Assembly (NCBI RefSeq): GCF_004912135.1
Contig: NZ_STGU01000002.1
Coordinates: forward strand, 372,001 to 436,000
Length of the DNA: 64,000 bases
Direction of reading: 5' to 3'
Source of the DNA: Rhizobium rosettiformans W3
GTDB taxonomy: Bacteria; Pseudomonadota; Alphaproteobacteria; Rhizobiales; Rhizobiaceae
Positions 44,085 to 53,883 of the stretch are shown one piece after another (within the stretch, counting starts at the first letter, position 1; each line of letters starts with the position of its first letter). The position numbers and the translations under genes were made by a program. The notes beneath the pieces were generated by a model. It searched no databases and had not been told where the DNA came from. It saw only the letters and a program-made list of their open reading frames with translations.

Positions 44085-44783
44085 TCAGCTGCGGCGACTG
44101 ATCACCGGACCCTTGGCCGAGCCAAACTCGGCAATCACGGTCTCGCCGGCAATGGCGGTCTGGCCGAGCGAGACGCGCGGTTCTGCACCGGCCGGCAGGA
44201 AGACGTCGAGGCGCGAACCGAAGCGGATGAGGCCGAAGCGTTCACCGGCATCCAGCGGCTCGTTGGGGTTGGTCCAGCAGATGATGCGGCGGGCAACAAG
44301 ACCTGCGATCTGAACCACGCCCACCTGGCCATGCTTGCTTTCGATCACAAGGCCATTGCGTTCGTTGTCGGTCGAGGCCTTGTCCAGCTCGGCATTGAGG
44401 AACTGGCCTTCCTTGTAGGCGATCGTCGTCACCCGGCCGCGCACCGGAGCGCGGTTCACATGGCAGTTGAAGACATTCATGAAGATGGTGATGCGCAGCA
44501 TCGGCTCATGGCCGAGGTTGAGCTCTTCCGGGGGAACGGACATCTGCACCGACGAGACGCGGCCATCGGCCGGGCTGATCACCAGATCGTCGTCCTGCGG
44601 CGTCACGCGCTCGGGATCACGGAAGAAATAGGCGCACCACAGGGTGAGGATGAGGCCGATCCAGAACAGCGGATCCCAGATCCAGCCGAGCACCAGCGAC
44701 GCGACGAAGAAGGCTGCGACAAAGGGATAACCTTCCTTGTGCACGGGAACGATCGTCTTGCGGATGGTTTCGAACAGGTCCAT
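44085..44783 (-). CDS. psd: Phosphatidylserine decarboxylase proenzyme
   Basis: This 232-residue enzyme converts phosphatidylserine to phosphatidylethanolamine. The self-cleavage Gly-Ser is in [13 protein letters not shown] near residue 192 and leaves the pyruvoyl group on the small subunit. DGRVSSV and [14 protein letters not shown] are conserved family segments; membrane contact is through the N-terminal helices ([17 protein letters not shown]). The short form is typical of alphaproteobacteria. Together with pssA it supplies the phosphatidylethanolamine and phosphatidylcholine precursor route. Confidence 0.95.
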   Translation of the reverse strand: MDLFETIRKTIVPVHKEGYPFVAAFFVASLVLGWIWDPLFWIGLILTLWCAYFFRDPERVTPQDDDLVISPADGRVSSVQMSVPPEELNLGHEPMLRITIFMNVFNCHVNRAPVRGRVTTIAYKEGQFLNAELDKASTDNERNGLVIESKHGQVGVVQIAGLVARRIICWTNPNEPLDAGERFGLIRFGSRLDVFLPAGAEPRVSLGQTAIAGETVIAEFGSAKGPVISRRS

Positions 44784-45030
44784 TGGATCCTCGGTCTTTT
44801 GAATTGTGTCGCCCGTGACTACTCTGAAAGCCGCAGATGGGCAATGCCGACGGTCAAATCAAGGCAGCTTAAAGAACCTGTGACAAACCATCGCTAGCCC
44901 AAAAAAGGATCGACTTGTTGAGACCGCGGCGAGATTTCGTAAATAACTGCACCCTAAAAAAGGGGTGGTGAAAATCGTAAGAGATCCGGGCCGGCACTGC
45001 CAGAATGCCAGCTCGGGCAAGGACTGACTA
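44784..45030. other. Divergent promoter region psd / diguanylate cyclase
   Basis: About 247 bp carrying promoters in both directions. No gene or named operator was recognised. Confidence 0.5.
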
Positions 45031-46314
45031 TTGCAGCTCGCCAGGCAAATCGAACAGTTTCCGGATAAGTCACCGCTCGTGACCCTCTCCTGGTATTCGC
45101 CGATCGGCGCGCCTCCACCAGCCGGCATCGGATCGCTGACCCCGGCCCGCATCACCGACTATCGGGACCTCCAGGATACCTCCGTGTGCTTCCTGGATTG
45201 CGCCGACAGGGCGTCGATGAGGGAGGTCACCCGTCTGCGGCAGGCCTATGGTCCGGCCCTTTACCTGGTGGCGGCGACGGAAGGCGCAGGCGCGGCGTTC
45301 CAGTCCGAACTTTTCGAGACAGGCGTGGATGACATTCTGCTGCAGGACGGGCCGGAGCATCTCTTTCGCTGTCTGCTGCGCGCCAAGCGTCACCTGACGC
45401 TGCTGCAACAGCAGGAACGGCGGCTGGACGATCTGCAGGAACAGCTCGATCGCTGGCAGGACGGGCTCGACCACCTGCCGACGCCGATCTATCTGAAAGA
45501 CGTCGACGGGCGCTATCTCGGCTGCAACACCGCCTTCAGCCAGTTCGTCGGCACGACCCGCAGTGGCGTGATCGGCCAGACGCTGGCGGATTTCCTGCCG
45601 CAGGAGGTCGCGGATGCCCATCGGGAATCCGATCTCGAAGTGATGCGCAAGGGCGGCGTGCTCCGGGTCGAAACGGATGTCTGCGTGCCGGAGACGGGCA
45701 TGCGCCACGTCATGCTGCACAAGGCGTCGATCGAGTCGGCGGACGGACAGTTGCGCGGCATTGCCGGCGTCATGATCGACATCACCGAGCGCAAGGAGCT
45801 GGAAGCACGGCTGACCGCAGCGGCCGAGCGCGATCCGCTGACCAACGCGTATAACCGCCGCAAGTTCTTCGAGGTCGCCGCCTCGGCGATCGAACATCGT
45901 CCGGATGGCGGTTCGGCCTTCGCCGTTGCCGTCATCGACATCGACCACTTCAAGTCGATCAACGATGAACTCGGCCATGGGGAAGGGGATCTCACCCTCT
46001 GCTCGATCGTCGATACCCTACGGAGCCATGAAGACCAGGGTGTCGTGGTCGCACGCGCGGGCGGCGAAGAGTTCTTTGCCTTCTTCGCCGGCGAAAATGC
46101 CGAACGCGCCGCGGAGATCCTCGAGCAGATGCGCGGTGACGTTGCCCGATACTGCCAAGTGACGACCGTTGCCGGTGCTGCTGGCACGATCAGTATCGGT
46201 CTCGCCGCGTTCGATCCAGAACAGGAGACGGTGGATCAGGCGCTGCGCCGCGCCGATCTTGCGCTCTACCGTGCGAAGCGTGACGGCAGAAACCGCCTCT
46301 GCCTCGCACCGTGA
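45031..46314 (+). CDS. PAS-GGDEF diguanylate cyclase
   Basis: This encodes 427 residues from a TTG with AAGGA seven bases upstream; a GTG at 45079 is the alternative. Residues 1-125 look like a degenerate receiver-type domain (TSVCFLDCADRASMREVTRL, LFETGVDDILLQDGPEHLF). A coiled linker (QQQERRLDDLQEQLDRWQDG) and a PAS domain (PTPIYLKDVDGRYLGCNTAF) follow. The GGDEF domain contains DPLTNAYNRRKFF, VIDIDHFKSINDELGHGEGD and the active-site variant ARAGGEEFFAF. GGEEF is catalytically competent in known enzymes. No RxxD inhibitory site is seen at the usual place. It makes c-di-GMP. Confidence 0.88.
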   Translation: MQLARQIEQFPDKSPLVTLSWYSPIGAPPPAGIGSLTPARITDYRDLQDTSVCFLDCADRASMREVTRLRQAYGPALYLVAATEGAGAAFQSELFETGVDDILLQDGPEHLFRCLLRAKRHLTLLQQQERRLDDLQEQLDRWQDGLDHLPTPIYLKDVDGRYLGCNTAFSQFVGTTRSGVIGQTLADFLPQEVADAHRESDLEVMRKGGVLRVETDVCVPETGMRHVMLHKASIESADGQLRGIAGVMIDITERKELEARLTAAAERDPLTNAYNRRKFFEVAASAIEHRPDGGSAFAVAVIDIDHFKSINDELGHGEGDLTLCSIVDTLRSHEDQGVVVARAGGEEFFAFFAGENAERAAEILEQMRGDVARYCQVTTVAGAAGTISIGLAAFDPEQETVDQALRRADLALYRAKRDGRNRLCLAP

Positions 46315-46333
46315 CCGGCAGAGCGCCGGTCAC
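46311..46333. terminator. Bidirectional hairpin between convergent genes
   Basis: GTGACCGGC-AGAGC-GCCGGTCAC is a perfect 9-bp stem overlapping the cyclase stop codon. It lies between the cyclase and the convergent ABC exporter gene. The T-content after it is low, so it may act with Rho. Confidence 0.5.
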
Positions 46334-46351
46334 TCTCAATAGATCTGAGGA

Positions 46352-48241
46352 TCAGTTGGCCGGCGGACGGCGAACGACCACGCCCAGTTCGTCGCTTTCG
46401 CGCACCTGCCGCAGCATCTCTTCGGCCTGCGTGGCCTCCCGCTGGCGGTTCCACATTGAGGCATAGAGCCCGTTCTGCGCCAACAGTTCGGTATGGCTGC
46501 CTCGCTCCGCGATCTCGCCGCCCTTCAAGACGATGATCTCGTCGGCACTGACGACCGTCGAGAGACGGTGGGCAATGACGAGCGTCGTGCGGTTCTTGGA
46601 GACGATGTCGAGGGCCGACTGGATTTCGTGTTCAGTCGTCGTGTCCAGCGCCGAGGTCGCCTCGTCCAAGATCAAGATCGGAGGTGCCTTGAGCACGGTC
46701 CGGGCAATCGCGACGCGCTGCTTTTCACCGCCGGAGAGCTTCAACCCGCGTTCGCCGACCTTGGTGTCAAAGCCTTCCGGCAGATCCTTGATGAAATGCG
46801 AGATCTGCGCGACCTCGGCCGCCTGCTGGATTTCGGCATCGGAAGCGCCGGGTCGGCCGTAGCGAATGTTGTAGGCGATGGTGTCGTTGAACAGCACGGT
46901 GTCCTGCGGGACCATGCCGATCGCAGCGCGCAAAGACTTCTGCGTGACCTCTCGGACATCCTGACCGTCGATGGTGATGGAGCCCTGCTGGACGTCGTAG
47001 AAGCGGTAGAGCAGGCGGGAAATCGTCGACTTGCCAGCCCCCGACGGGCCGACAACGGCGACCGTCTTGCCGGCCGGAACCTCGAAGGACACGCCCTTCA
47101 GGATCGGGCGGTCCGGATCGTAATGGAAATGGACATCCTTGAACGCAATGGCGCCCTGCGCAATGGCAAGCGGCTTCGCGCCGGGACAGTCGACAACTTC
47201 GGCCTGCACCTCGAGCAGATCGAACATCTGTTCAATATCGGTCAGGCCCTGGCGGATTTCGCGGTAAACGAAGCCGATGAAGTTGAGCGGGATCGACAGC
47301 TGCATCAGCATGGCATTGACGAAGACGAAGTCGCCGATCGTCTGCTCGCCGCGCTGAACGGCAAGCGCCGACATCACCATGATGATCGCGGTGCCGATGC
47401 CGAAGATCAGGCCCTGGCCGAAGTTCAGCCAGCCGAGCGATGTCCAGACCTGCGTCGCCGACTTTTCGTAACGTGCCATGGAGGCGTCGAAGCGCTTGGC
47501 CTCCATCTCCTCGTTGCCGAAATATTTGACGGTCTCGAAGTTGAGGAGCGAGTCGATCGCCTTGGTATTGGCATCCGTGTCGCTGTCGTTCATCGCGCGA
47601 CGGATGCCGATGCGCCAGTCGGAGGCGCGGATGGTGAACCAGATATAGGCCCAGACCGTGAAGGCGGTAACGCCGAGATAGGAGAAGCCGTAGGTCCACC
47701 AGAAGATTGCGGCCGTCAGCAGGAATTCGATCAGGGTCGGCACGGAGTTGAGGATCGTGAAGCGCACAATCGTTTCGATGCCCTTTGTCCCGCGCTCGAT
47801 GATGCGCGACAGGCCGCCGGTCTTGCGCTCCAGGTGGAAGCGCAGCGACAGCTGGTGCATGTGCACGAAGGTCTTGTAGGCAAGCTGGCGCACCGCGTGC
47901 TGGCCGACGCTGGCAAACAGCGCATCACGCAGCTGGTTCAGGCCAACCTGGGCGATGCGGGTGACGTTGTAGAAGATTACGAGTGCGACGGCACCGAGAA
48001 GGAAGGTCGGCAGCAGGCCGGCCATATCCAGGCGGCCGTCGAGCGCATCGGTGGCCCATTTGAAGAAATAGGGCACGAGGATCAGGACGAATTTCGAGAT
48101 GATCAGGAAGATCGTCGCCCAGACGACCCGCATCTTGAGGTCGAAGCGATCCGCCGGCCACATATAGGGCCAGAGATTTACCAGGGTCTGCATCGGATTG
48201 CCGTCGTCGGCCGATACCGTCTTCTTCTGTGCCTCAGCCAT
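46352..48241 (-). CDS. atmA: Atm1-type ABC half-transporter (AtmA)
   Basis: This 629-residue homodimeric exporter has a six-helix membrane domain (residues about 40-330) and a nucleotide-binding domain. Walker A is GPSGAGKST, the signature is LSGGEKQR, Walker B is ILILDEATSALD, and the switch histidine is in IAHRLS. Homologues in yeast mitochondria and Novosphingobium/rhizobia export glutathione-linked compounds needed for cytosolic iron-sulfur biogenesis and heavy-metal tolerance. ATG at 48241 is supported by GAGAGGG. It forms its own unit downstream of the LysM-gene terminator. Confidence 0.88.
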   Translation of the reverse strand: MAEAQKKTVSADDGNPMQTLVNLWPYMWPADRFDLKMRVVWATIFLIISKFVLILVPYFFKWATDALDGRLDMAGLLPTFLLGAVALVIFYNVTRIAQVGLNQLRDALFASVGQHAVRQLAYKTFVHMHQLSLRFHLERKTGGLSRIIERGTKGIETIVRFTILNSVPTLIEFLLTAAIFWWTYGFSYLGVTAFTVWAYIWFTIRASDWRIGIRRAMNDSDTDANTKAIDSLLNFETVKYFGNEEMEAKRFDASMARYEKSATQVWTSLGWLNFGQGLIFGIGTAIIMVMSALAVQRGEQTIGDFVFVNAMLMQLSIPLNFIGFVYREIRQGLTDIEQMFDLLEVQAEVVDCPGAKPLAIAQGAIAFKDVHFHYDPDRPILKGVSFEVPAGKTVAVVGPSGAGKSTISRLLYRFYDVQQGSITIDGQDVREVTQKSLRAAIGMVPQDTVLFNDTIAYNIRYGRPGASDAEIQQAAEVAQISHFIKDLPEGFDTKVGERGLKLSGGEKQRVAIARTVLKAPPILILDEATSALDTTTEHEIQSALDIVSKNRTTLVIAHRLSTVVSADEIIVLKGGEIAERGSHTELLAQNGLYASMWNRQREATQAEEMLRQVRESDELGVVVRRPPAN

Positions 48242-48269
48242 CCCCGACCCTCTCTCGTGCATGCAGATC

Positions 48270-48302
48270 AAAAAGCGGCGATCCCTTGGGAGGATCGCCG
48301 CC
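48270..48302 (-). terminator. Rho-independent terminator of the LysM gene
   Basis: GCGGCGATCC (48275-48284) and GGATCGCCGC (48292-48301) form a 10-bp stem. On the minus strand it is followed by TTTTT. It lies 54 bases past the LysM stop and overlaps the upstream part of the exporter gene's leader. Confidence 0.85.
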
Positions 48303-48355
48303 GTCATTCAATTAGGTTCTCGCTTGCGCGAATACAATAACGGATCTGTGAAAGC

Positions 48356-50434
48356 TCAGTTCACCGCCTCACCACGCAGACGCTTGCGGTGAATTTCCTC
48401 CGCATTCGGCAGGGCATCGCGCGGAACCGTGAAGATCTGGCCGGGCTCGATCCGGTCCGGATTGTTGATCTGGTTCTCGTTGGCGAGATAGATCGTGGTG
48501 TAGCGTACACCCTGGCCATAGACGCGGCGCGAGATCTGCCAGAGCGTGTCGCCACGGCGGATGATCACGCTGCTGTCACTCTGGGCAAGCGGCGCCTGCT
48601 GGATCGTCTTCGGCTCCGCGGAAGCCGTTTCAGCCGGCGCGGCCGGTGCGGCGGAATCCTGGGTCGTTGTCGCCGCAATTGCTGCCGGGGTCGGCTCGTT
48701 CAGAAGATCACGGATCAGCGCCACGAGCTTGGGTAGTGCGGCGCCGAGGGCGTCGACATTGCCGTTCGGAACCGACTGCAGGAGCGCCAGCGCTTCCTTT
48801 GCCTTGGCGGCATGGGATTCGATGGCCGACGTAAAGGCCGGATCACCATTTGCGCCGGGGCGGAAGCCCACGATCGACTGCAGGCCGATCTCGGTCGCCG
48901 AACGGGCGGCCGCCGCCTGTTCGAGTGCCGGCTTCTGGCCATTGGCATAGAGGTTTTCGAGGATCGTCATCGCCTTGGTGAGGGCGATCCGCAGCCGTTC
49001 GAAATCAGCCTCTTCCGGGCTTGCAGCCGCAGCAGATGCCGGCGCCGTCTGAGCGACGACGGAGACCTGCTCGCCGGCCGGACGCTCGAACGGAACGGAG
49101 GCGCGCACGACGACCTTGCCGGTCGCGTCGAGCAGTTCGACCTCGATGATGTGATTGCCGACCTCGAGCTTCATCTCGCCTTCGATGACGAAATTGCCGC
49201 TCGGGTCGCTCTTGGCTTCGCCGATCGCTGCCTTGTCGGCAAAGCCGCGCACGGTTGCGCCTGCGGGCGCCTTGCCGGCGACGAAGATGCGGTCACCCTC
49301 GATCTCGACGGCGGTCACCTGCACCTCGGTGGCGCCGGGAAGCGATGCCGGGGCGTAGCTCGACGATGTGCCGGCGGGAACGGCCGCCGTCTCGGCGCTG
49401 CCCGGCATGATTGGTGCCGAGTTGGCGATTTCGTTGGAGGCAGCCGGCAGATCCGGAATCACCGCACCGCCGGCGGCTGCCGGCTCGGACGTTTGCGCTG
49501 TCGCCGCATCCGCACTCGCAGTTCCTGCAGCCTGTGAGGCGCCGGCGTTGGCGGTACCTGGAAGGGTGATCATGCGGCTGGCTTCGCCGGGCTTGGAGAC
49601 CATCGCGAGAAGCTCGCCCTTGCCGCCTTCCGGAACGGAGATCGTTGCGACTTCTTCCGAGGTCACGACCTTGCCATCCGGCGCCGTGGCGCGGATCTGG
49701 AGCGAATGATCGCCCGGCGCAAGCGGTTCGTCGAGCACGGCGGCGAAATCACCGGTGCCGTCGACGGTCTGCGAGGAAATGACGTCGCCGCCATTGAGGA
49801 TCTCGACCTTGGCGCCCGGAACGGCATTGCCGGCAATCACGGTCGAACCGTCGGGCTCGACGCGGAGAATGTCGAAGCGCGGCGCAACATCCGTCGGGGC
49901 TTCCGCGACCGGTGCCGGGGCGATCGGATTGCCGAGCAAGGCGTCCTTGATGGCGGCGATCATGCTGGCGGCCTTGGCCGGATCCGAGGGCAGGTCTTGC
50001 ACCATGGCGAGTGCCCGGGCCGCATCGGCCTGAACCGCCTTGATGCCATCCATGACCGTGGCTTCCAGGCCTTCGGGGATCTCGATGGTGGAGAGAGCCT
50101 GGAGTGCGCCCTGGGCAAGCGTTTTCGCTGCCGTATAGGCTTCGATGCTCGGCGTGCGGCCATCGGCAAACAGCGCGGAAATCCCGTCCACGGCCTTCAC
50201 GGCTTCGCCCTTCAGGCGATCCATCTTCTCGGCCGCTGCGGCTGCAACATCGGCAACAGCTTCCTCGGCCGTGGCCTTGGCCTCGTCGGCTGCAGACTTT
50301 GCGGCGTCCGCCGCGGCGTTCACGGTCGGCAGATCGCCCGTCGGCGGATTGAGCCGCGGCATGATGACAAAGACCATCAGCAGGCTGACGATGGCAAGGA
50401 CGATCAGGACCACCCACAGGGCACGGTTCTTCAT
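48356..50434 (-). CDS. LysM peptidoglycan-binding protein with Ig-like modules
   Basis: This 692-residue envelope protein has an N-terminal membrane anchor (MKNRALWVVLIVLAIVSLLM). A long alanine-rich helical segment follows (about residues 30-190, AADAAKSAADEAKATAEEAV). Two beta-rich Ig/bacterial-adhesin-type modules (FDILRVEPDGSTVIAGNAVP; VTAVEIEGDRIFVAGKAPAG) come next, then another helical stretch. The C-terminal LysM domain (IIRRGDTLWQISRRVYGQGV, TTIYLANENQI) binds glycan strands. GGGAGA precedes ATG 50434. Rhizobial homologues are annotated only as LysM proteins; role probably in the cell wall. Confidence 0.88.
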   Translation of the reverse strand: MKNRALWVVLIVLAIVSLLMVFVIMPRLNPPTGDLPTVNAAADAAKSAADEAKATAEEAVADVAAAAAEKMDRLKGEAVKAVDGISALFADGRTPSIEAYTAAKTLAQGALQALSTIEIPEGLEATVMDGIKAVQADAARALAMVQDLPSDPAKAASMIAAIKDALLGNPIAPAPVAEAPTDVAPRFDILRVEPDGSTVIAGNAVPGAKVEILNGGDVISSQTVDGTGDFAAVLDEPLAPGDHSLQIRATAPDGKVVTSEEVATISVPEGGKGELLAMVSKPGEASRMITLPGTANAGASQAAGTASADAATAQTSEPAAAGGAVIPDLPAASNEIANSAPIMPGSAETAAVPAGTSSSYAPASLPGATEVQVTAVEIEGDRIFVAGKAPAGATVRGFADKAAIGEAKSDPSGNFVIEGEMKLEVGNHIIEVELLDATGKVVVRASVPFERPAGEQVSVVAQTAPASAAAASPEEADFERLRIALTKAMTILENLYANGQKPALEQAAAARSATEIGLQSIVGFRPGANGDPAFTSAIESHAAKAKEALALLQSVPNGNVDALGAALPKLVALIRDLLNEPTPAAIAATTTQDSAAPAAPAETASAEPKTIQQAPLAQSDSSVIIRRGDTLWQISRRVYGQGVRYTTIYLANENQINNPDRIEPGQIFTVPRDALPNAEEIHRKRLRGEAVN

Positions 50435-50591
50435 TTCACAAGTCTCCCGGCGGAAAAGCCGCCATTCCCTTGGAATTGCTAGCGTCAACCCGATGAATCG
50501 ACAAGCGGCGATGGATCAATCCACCCTGCTGCAGAAGGGTTTTCAGCCAATTTTGTTGACCTTAGTCAGCACAGACTGTTTTTTGCCTCGC

Positions 50592-51212
50592 ATGAGCGAA
50601 CAGAAAACCCCGATTCGATCCGTCTGCGTCTATTGCGGCTCACAGCCCGGACGCGATCCCGCCTTCATGGAAGCGGGCCGTGCCTTCGGCCGCGCGCTGG
50701 CTGAAAACAACCTCCGCCTCGTCTATGGCGGCGGCACCAAAGGCATCATGGGGGCGGTTGCCTCAGGCGTTCTGTCCGCCGGCGGTCACGTCACGGGCAT
50801 CATACCCGAATTCTTGGTTGACATGGAAGCGACGCGCCATTCGCTCGGCCAGTTGAACGAGCTGATCATCACCAAGGACATGCATGAGCGCAAGCATGCG
50901 ATGTTCGAGCGCTCGGATGCCTTCGTCACCTTGCCCGGCGGCATCGGCACGCTGGAAGAGATCGTCGAGATCATGACCTGGGGCCAGCTCGGCCGTCATG
51001 CCAAGCCGATGGTCTTCGCCAATGTGAACGACTTCTGGAAGCCGATGCTGGAACTCGTCGACCACATGTCGGCCTCCGGCTTCATCCACACGGCGCATCT
51101 CGTGCGCCCGCTGGTCATCGACCGGATCGAGGACATCGTGCCGGCCATCCAGGCGCGTTGGGCCGAGACGGGAGCGCCCGAAGGTGACCCGGCGACCATT
51201 TCCAAGCTTTGA
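50592..51212 (+). CDS. LOG-family protein (cytokinin riboside 5'-monophosphate phosphoribohydrolase)
   Basis: This 206-residue Rossmann-like enzyme carries the LOG signature PGGIGTLEEIVEIMTWGQLG and an N-terminal VCVYCGSQPG and LVYGGGTKGIMGAVA. LOG proteins hydrolyse nucleoside 5'-monophosphates; plant and some bacterial members release free cytokinin base. In a plant-associated rhizobium this could matter for the host, but many LOG proteins act on AMP. ATG 50592 has no clear ribosome site; the open frame upstream is not conserved in character. Confidence 0.9.
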   Translation: MSEQKTPIRSVCVYCGSQPGRDPAFMEAGRAFGRALAENNLRLVYGGGTKGIMGAVASGVLSAGGHVTGIIPEFLVDMEATRHSLGQLNELIITKDMHERKHAMFERSDAFVTLPGGIGTLEEIVEIMTWGQLGRHAKPMVFANVNDFWKPMLELVDHMSASGFIHTAHLVRPLVIDRIEDIVPAIQARWAETGAPEGDPATISKL

Positions 51213-51218
51213 GCGTAA

Positions 51219-52115
51219 TCAGCGCTGCCGAAGCATCGGCAGCGTGTAGATGACGAGTGCTGCCCAGATCAGCGGAAAGGCGATGGCCTTGGCCGTGCTG
51301 AAGGGCTCGTGGAAGACGAAGACGGCGGTGATGAAGATCATCGACGGCGCGATATACTGCATGATGCCGATCGTCGACAGCCGGAGCAGCTTGGCGCCGT
51401 TGGCATAGAGGATCAGCGGCACCGCCGTCACAAGGCCGGCGGAAGCAAGCAGGATGGTATCGGTCGTGTTGCCCATCAGGAAATGCCCGCCGCCCTGCAG
51501 GTTCAGGTAGACGAGATAGGCGAAGGCGAAGGGGGTCAGCAGCAGGACCTCCAGAAGAAAGCCCTGGTTCGGCCCGATCGGGAGCGTCTTGCGGAAGAAG
51601 GCGTAAAAGCCCCAGGAGAAGGTCAGCGCCAGCGCCACCACCGGCAGCCGCCCGGCTTCGACGGTGAGGATAACCACCGCGACGACGACGAGCGCAAGTG
51701 CGGCGATCTGCGTCCGCTTCAGCTTCTCCTTGAGGAGCACAGCACCGAGCAGGATCGAGAACAGGGGATTGATGAAATAGCCCAGCGCCGTGTCGAGAGC
51801 ATGACCCGCACCGATGGCCCAGACATAGATACCCCAGTTGACGCTGATCAGTGTCGCAGTCACGGCCGCCATGCCGAGCATGCGCGGATTGCGCATGGCC
51901 TTCTTCAATTCGTCGGTGCGCTTGAGGATGATCAGCAGCAGGCCCGCGACCGGCACCGACCAGAGAATGCGATGCGCGATCACCTCGGCCGGCGAGATAT
52001 GCGCCAGCGCCTTCATGTAGAGCGGCAGGAAGCCCCACAGGAGATAGGCAGAGAGCGCGAAGAGAAAGCCGTTCAGGCTGTCCCGGTTCTCCGCGGGAGC
52101 GGTGACGTCGGCCAT
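51219..52115 (-). CDS. rarD: RarD-type EamA permease
   Basis: This 298-residue inner-membrane protein of the drug/metabolite transporter superfamily has ten predicted helices. The N-terminal GFLFALSAYLLWGFLPLYMK and EVIAHRILWSVPVAGLLL are characteristic of RarD, linked to chloramphenicol sensitivity; the natural substrate is unknown. AGGAA lies five bases before ATG. It is tail to tail with the LOG gene, six bases apart. Confidence 0.9.
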   Translation of the reverse strand: MADVTAPAENRDSLNGFLFALSAYLLWGFLPLYMKALAHISPAEVIAHRILWSVPVAGLLLIILKRTDELKKAMRNPRMLGMAAVTATLISVNWGIYVWAIGAGHALDTALGYFINPLFSILLGAVLLKEKLKRTQIAALALVVVAVVILTVEAGRLPVVALALTFSWGFYAFFRKTLPIGPNQGFLLEVLLLTPFAFAYLVYLNLQGGGHFLMGNTTDTILLASAGLVTAVPLILYANGAKLLRLSTIGIMQYIAPSMIFITAVFVFHEPFSTAKAIAFPLIWAALVIYTLPMLRQR

Positions 52116-52229
52116 GGTGTTTCCTGACTTTTGTTATGCTTGGAAACGGAATTACGCCTCAAGGGTTGCAGGCGCCAATTCATTTCTGTGAAGCATCGTT
52201 CAGGCAGACCGATCATTGGCGCGTCGTTC

Positions 52230-53846
52230 TCACTCCGCCGCGATCTTGCCTGCCAGCTGCCGGTTCTTCATCAGCTTGTACACGATACTGTCCATCAGAG
52301 CCTGGAAGGATGCGTCGATGATGTTCTCGGAAACGCCGACCGTCCACCAGCGCGCGCCGGAGGCGTCCGTGGATTCGATCAGGACGCGCGTGATGGCTTC
52401 CGTACCGCCGTTCAGGATGCGGACTTTATAATCGGCCAGTTCGAGATCAAGGATCTCGCTTTGATACTTGCCAAGGTCCTTGCGAAGCGCGATGTCGAGC
52501 GCGTTGACCGGTCCATCGCCTTCGGCCACCGACATCACCATCTCGCCATCGACGAGCACCTTCACGACCGCTTCCGAGACGGTCTTCAGCTTGCCATGGC
52601 TGTCGAAGCGACGCTCGACCATCACACGGAAACTTTCCACCGCGAAGAAGTCCGGCACGGTGCCGAGCGTCTTCAGCGCGAGCAGTTCGAAGCTCGCATC
52701 CGCGCCCTCATAGGCATAGCCCGAAGCTTCGCGCTCCTTGACGACCGAGATCAGCGTGTCGAGCTTCGGATCGTCCTTGGCGACCGTGATGCCGCGGCGC
52801 TTCAGCTCGTTGAGGAAGTTCGCCTTGCCGCCCTGATCGGAAACCATGACCTTGCGGAAATTGCCCACACTTTCCGGCTCGACATGCTCGTAGGTCTTCG
52901 GGTCCTTCAGAAGCGCCGAGGCATGGATGCCGGCCTTGGTGGCAAAGGCCGAGCCGCCGACATAAGGCGACTGGTGGTTCGGTGATCGGTTCAAGAGTTC
53001 GTCGAAGGCGCGTGACAGGCGGGTGAGGCCGACGAGCTTTTCCCGGTCGATCGAGGTCTCGAAGCGCGACGCATAGGTTTCCTTCAGACAGAGCGTCGGG
53101 ATGATCGTCACGAGATCGGCATTACCGCAGCGTTCGCCAAGCCCGTTCAGCGTTCCCTGGATCTGTCGCACGCCCGCCTCGACGGCTGCAAGCGAATTGG
53201 CGACCGCCTGGCCGGTGTCGTTATGCGCGTGAATGCCGAGCGAAGAGCCGGGGATGCCGGAGGCGATGACGGCCTGGACGATCTCGCGGATCTCCGGCGG
53301 CTGTGTGCCGCCATTGGTGTCGCAGAGCACCACCCAGCGCGCGCCAGCGTCGTAGGCTTGCCTGGCGCAGGCGATGGCATAGTCCGGATTGGCCTTGTAG
53401 CCGTCGAAGAAGTGCTCGCAATCGACCATGGAAAGCTTGCTCGCCGCGACCACGGCCTTGACGCTGTCACGGATGCTTTCGAGGTTTTCCTCGTTGCTAC
53501 AGCCGAGCGCCACCTTCACGTGATAATCCCAGCTTTTGGCCACCAGGCAGATCGCATCCGCCTTGGCCTGCAGGAGTTGGGTCAGCCCCGGATCGTTGGA
53601 GGCGGAAATGCCGGCGCGTTTGGTCATGCCGAAGGCGACGAAACCGGCCTGTTTCGTCCGCTTCCTGGAAAAGAAGGTCGTGTCCGTCGGGTTGGCCCCA
53701 GGATAGCCGCCCTCGATGAAGTCGATGCCGAATTCGTCCAGCATGGCCGCAATGGCGATCTTGTCCTCGACCGAAAAATCAATCCCCGGCGTCTGCTGGC
53801 CGTCGCGGAGCGTCGTATCGAACAGGGTGATCTTGTCGCGTGTCAT
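52230..53846 (-). CDS. cimA: (R)-citramalate synthase
   Basis: This 538-residue enzyme condenses acetyl-CoA with pyruvate, the threonine-independent entry to isoleucine. The catalytic TIM barrel has the LeuA-family motifs LFDTTLRDGQQTPG (metal Asp/Arg) and GIHAHNDTGQAVANSLAAVE (metal His pair), with LGERCGNADLVTIIPTL. The C-terminal regulatory LeuA dimer domain runs from about residue 400 (LGKYQSEILDLELADYKVRI). Length and early sequence fit CimA rather than 2-isopropylmalate synthase or homocitrate synthase. ATG 53846 has AAGGA upstream; the TTG at 53864 does not. Confidence 0.92.
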   Translation of the reverse strand: MTRDKITLFDTTLRDGQQTPGIDFSVEDKIAIAAMLDEFGIDFIEGGYPGANPTDTTFFSRKRTKQAGFVAFGMTKRAGISASNDPGLTQLLQAKADAICLVAKSWDYHVKVALGCSNEENLESIRDSVKAVVAASKLSMVDCEHFFDGYKANPDYAIACARQAYDAGARWVVLCDTNGGTQPPEIREIVQAVIASGIPGSSLGIHAHNDTGQAVANSLAAVEAGVRQIQGTLNGLGERCGNADLVTIIPTLCLKETYASRFETSIDREKLVGLTRLSRAFDELLNRSPNHQSPYVGGSAFATKAGIHASALLKDPKTYEHVEPESVGNFRKVMVSDQGGKANFLNELKRRGITVAKDDPKLDTLISVVKEREASGYAYEGADASFELLALKTLGTVPDFFAVESFRVMVERRFDSHGKLKTVSEAVVKVLVDGEMVMSVAEGDGPVNALDIALRKDLGKYQSEILDLELADYKVRILNGGTEAITRVLIESTDASGARWWTVGVSENIIDASFQALMDSIVYKLMKNRQLAGKIAAE

Positions 53847-53883
53847 GCTGATGTCCTTGGGCAAACGCTTGTGTTCGGGGTTT

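Noticed and set aside
50592..51212. Lysine decarboxylase (an old label for this family)
   Set aside because: The PGGxGT motif defines LOG phosphoribohydrolases; there is no PLP-binding lysine region.
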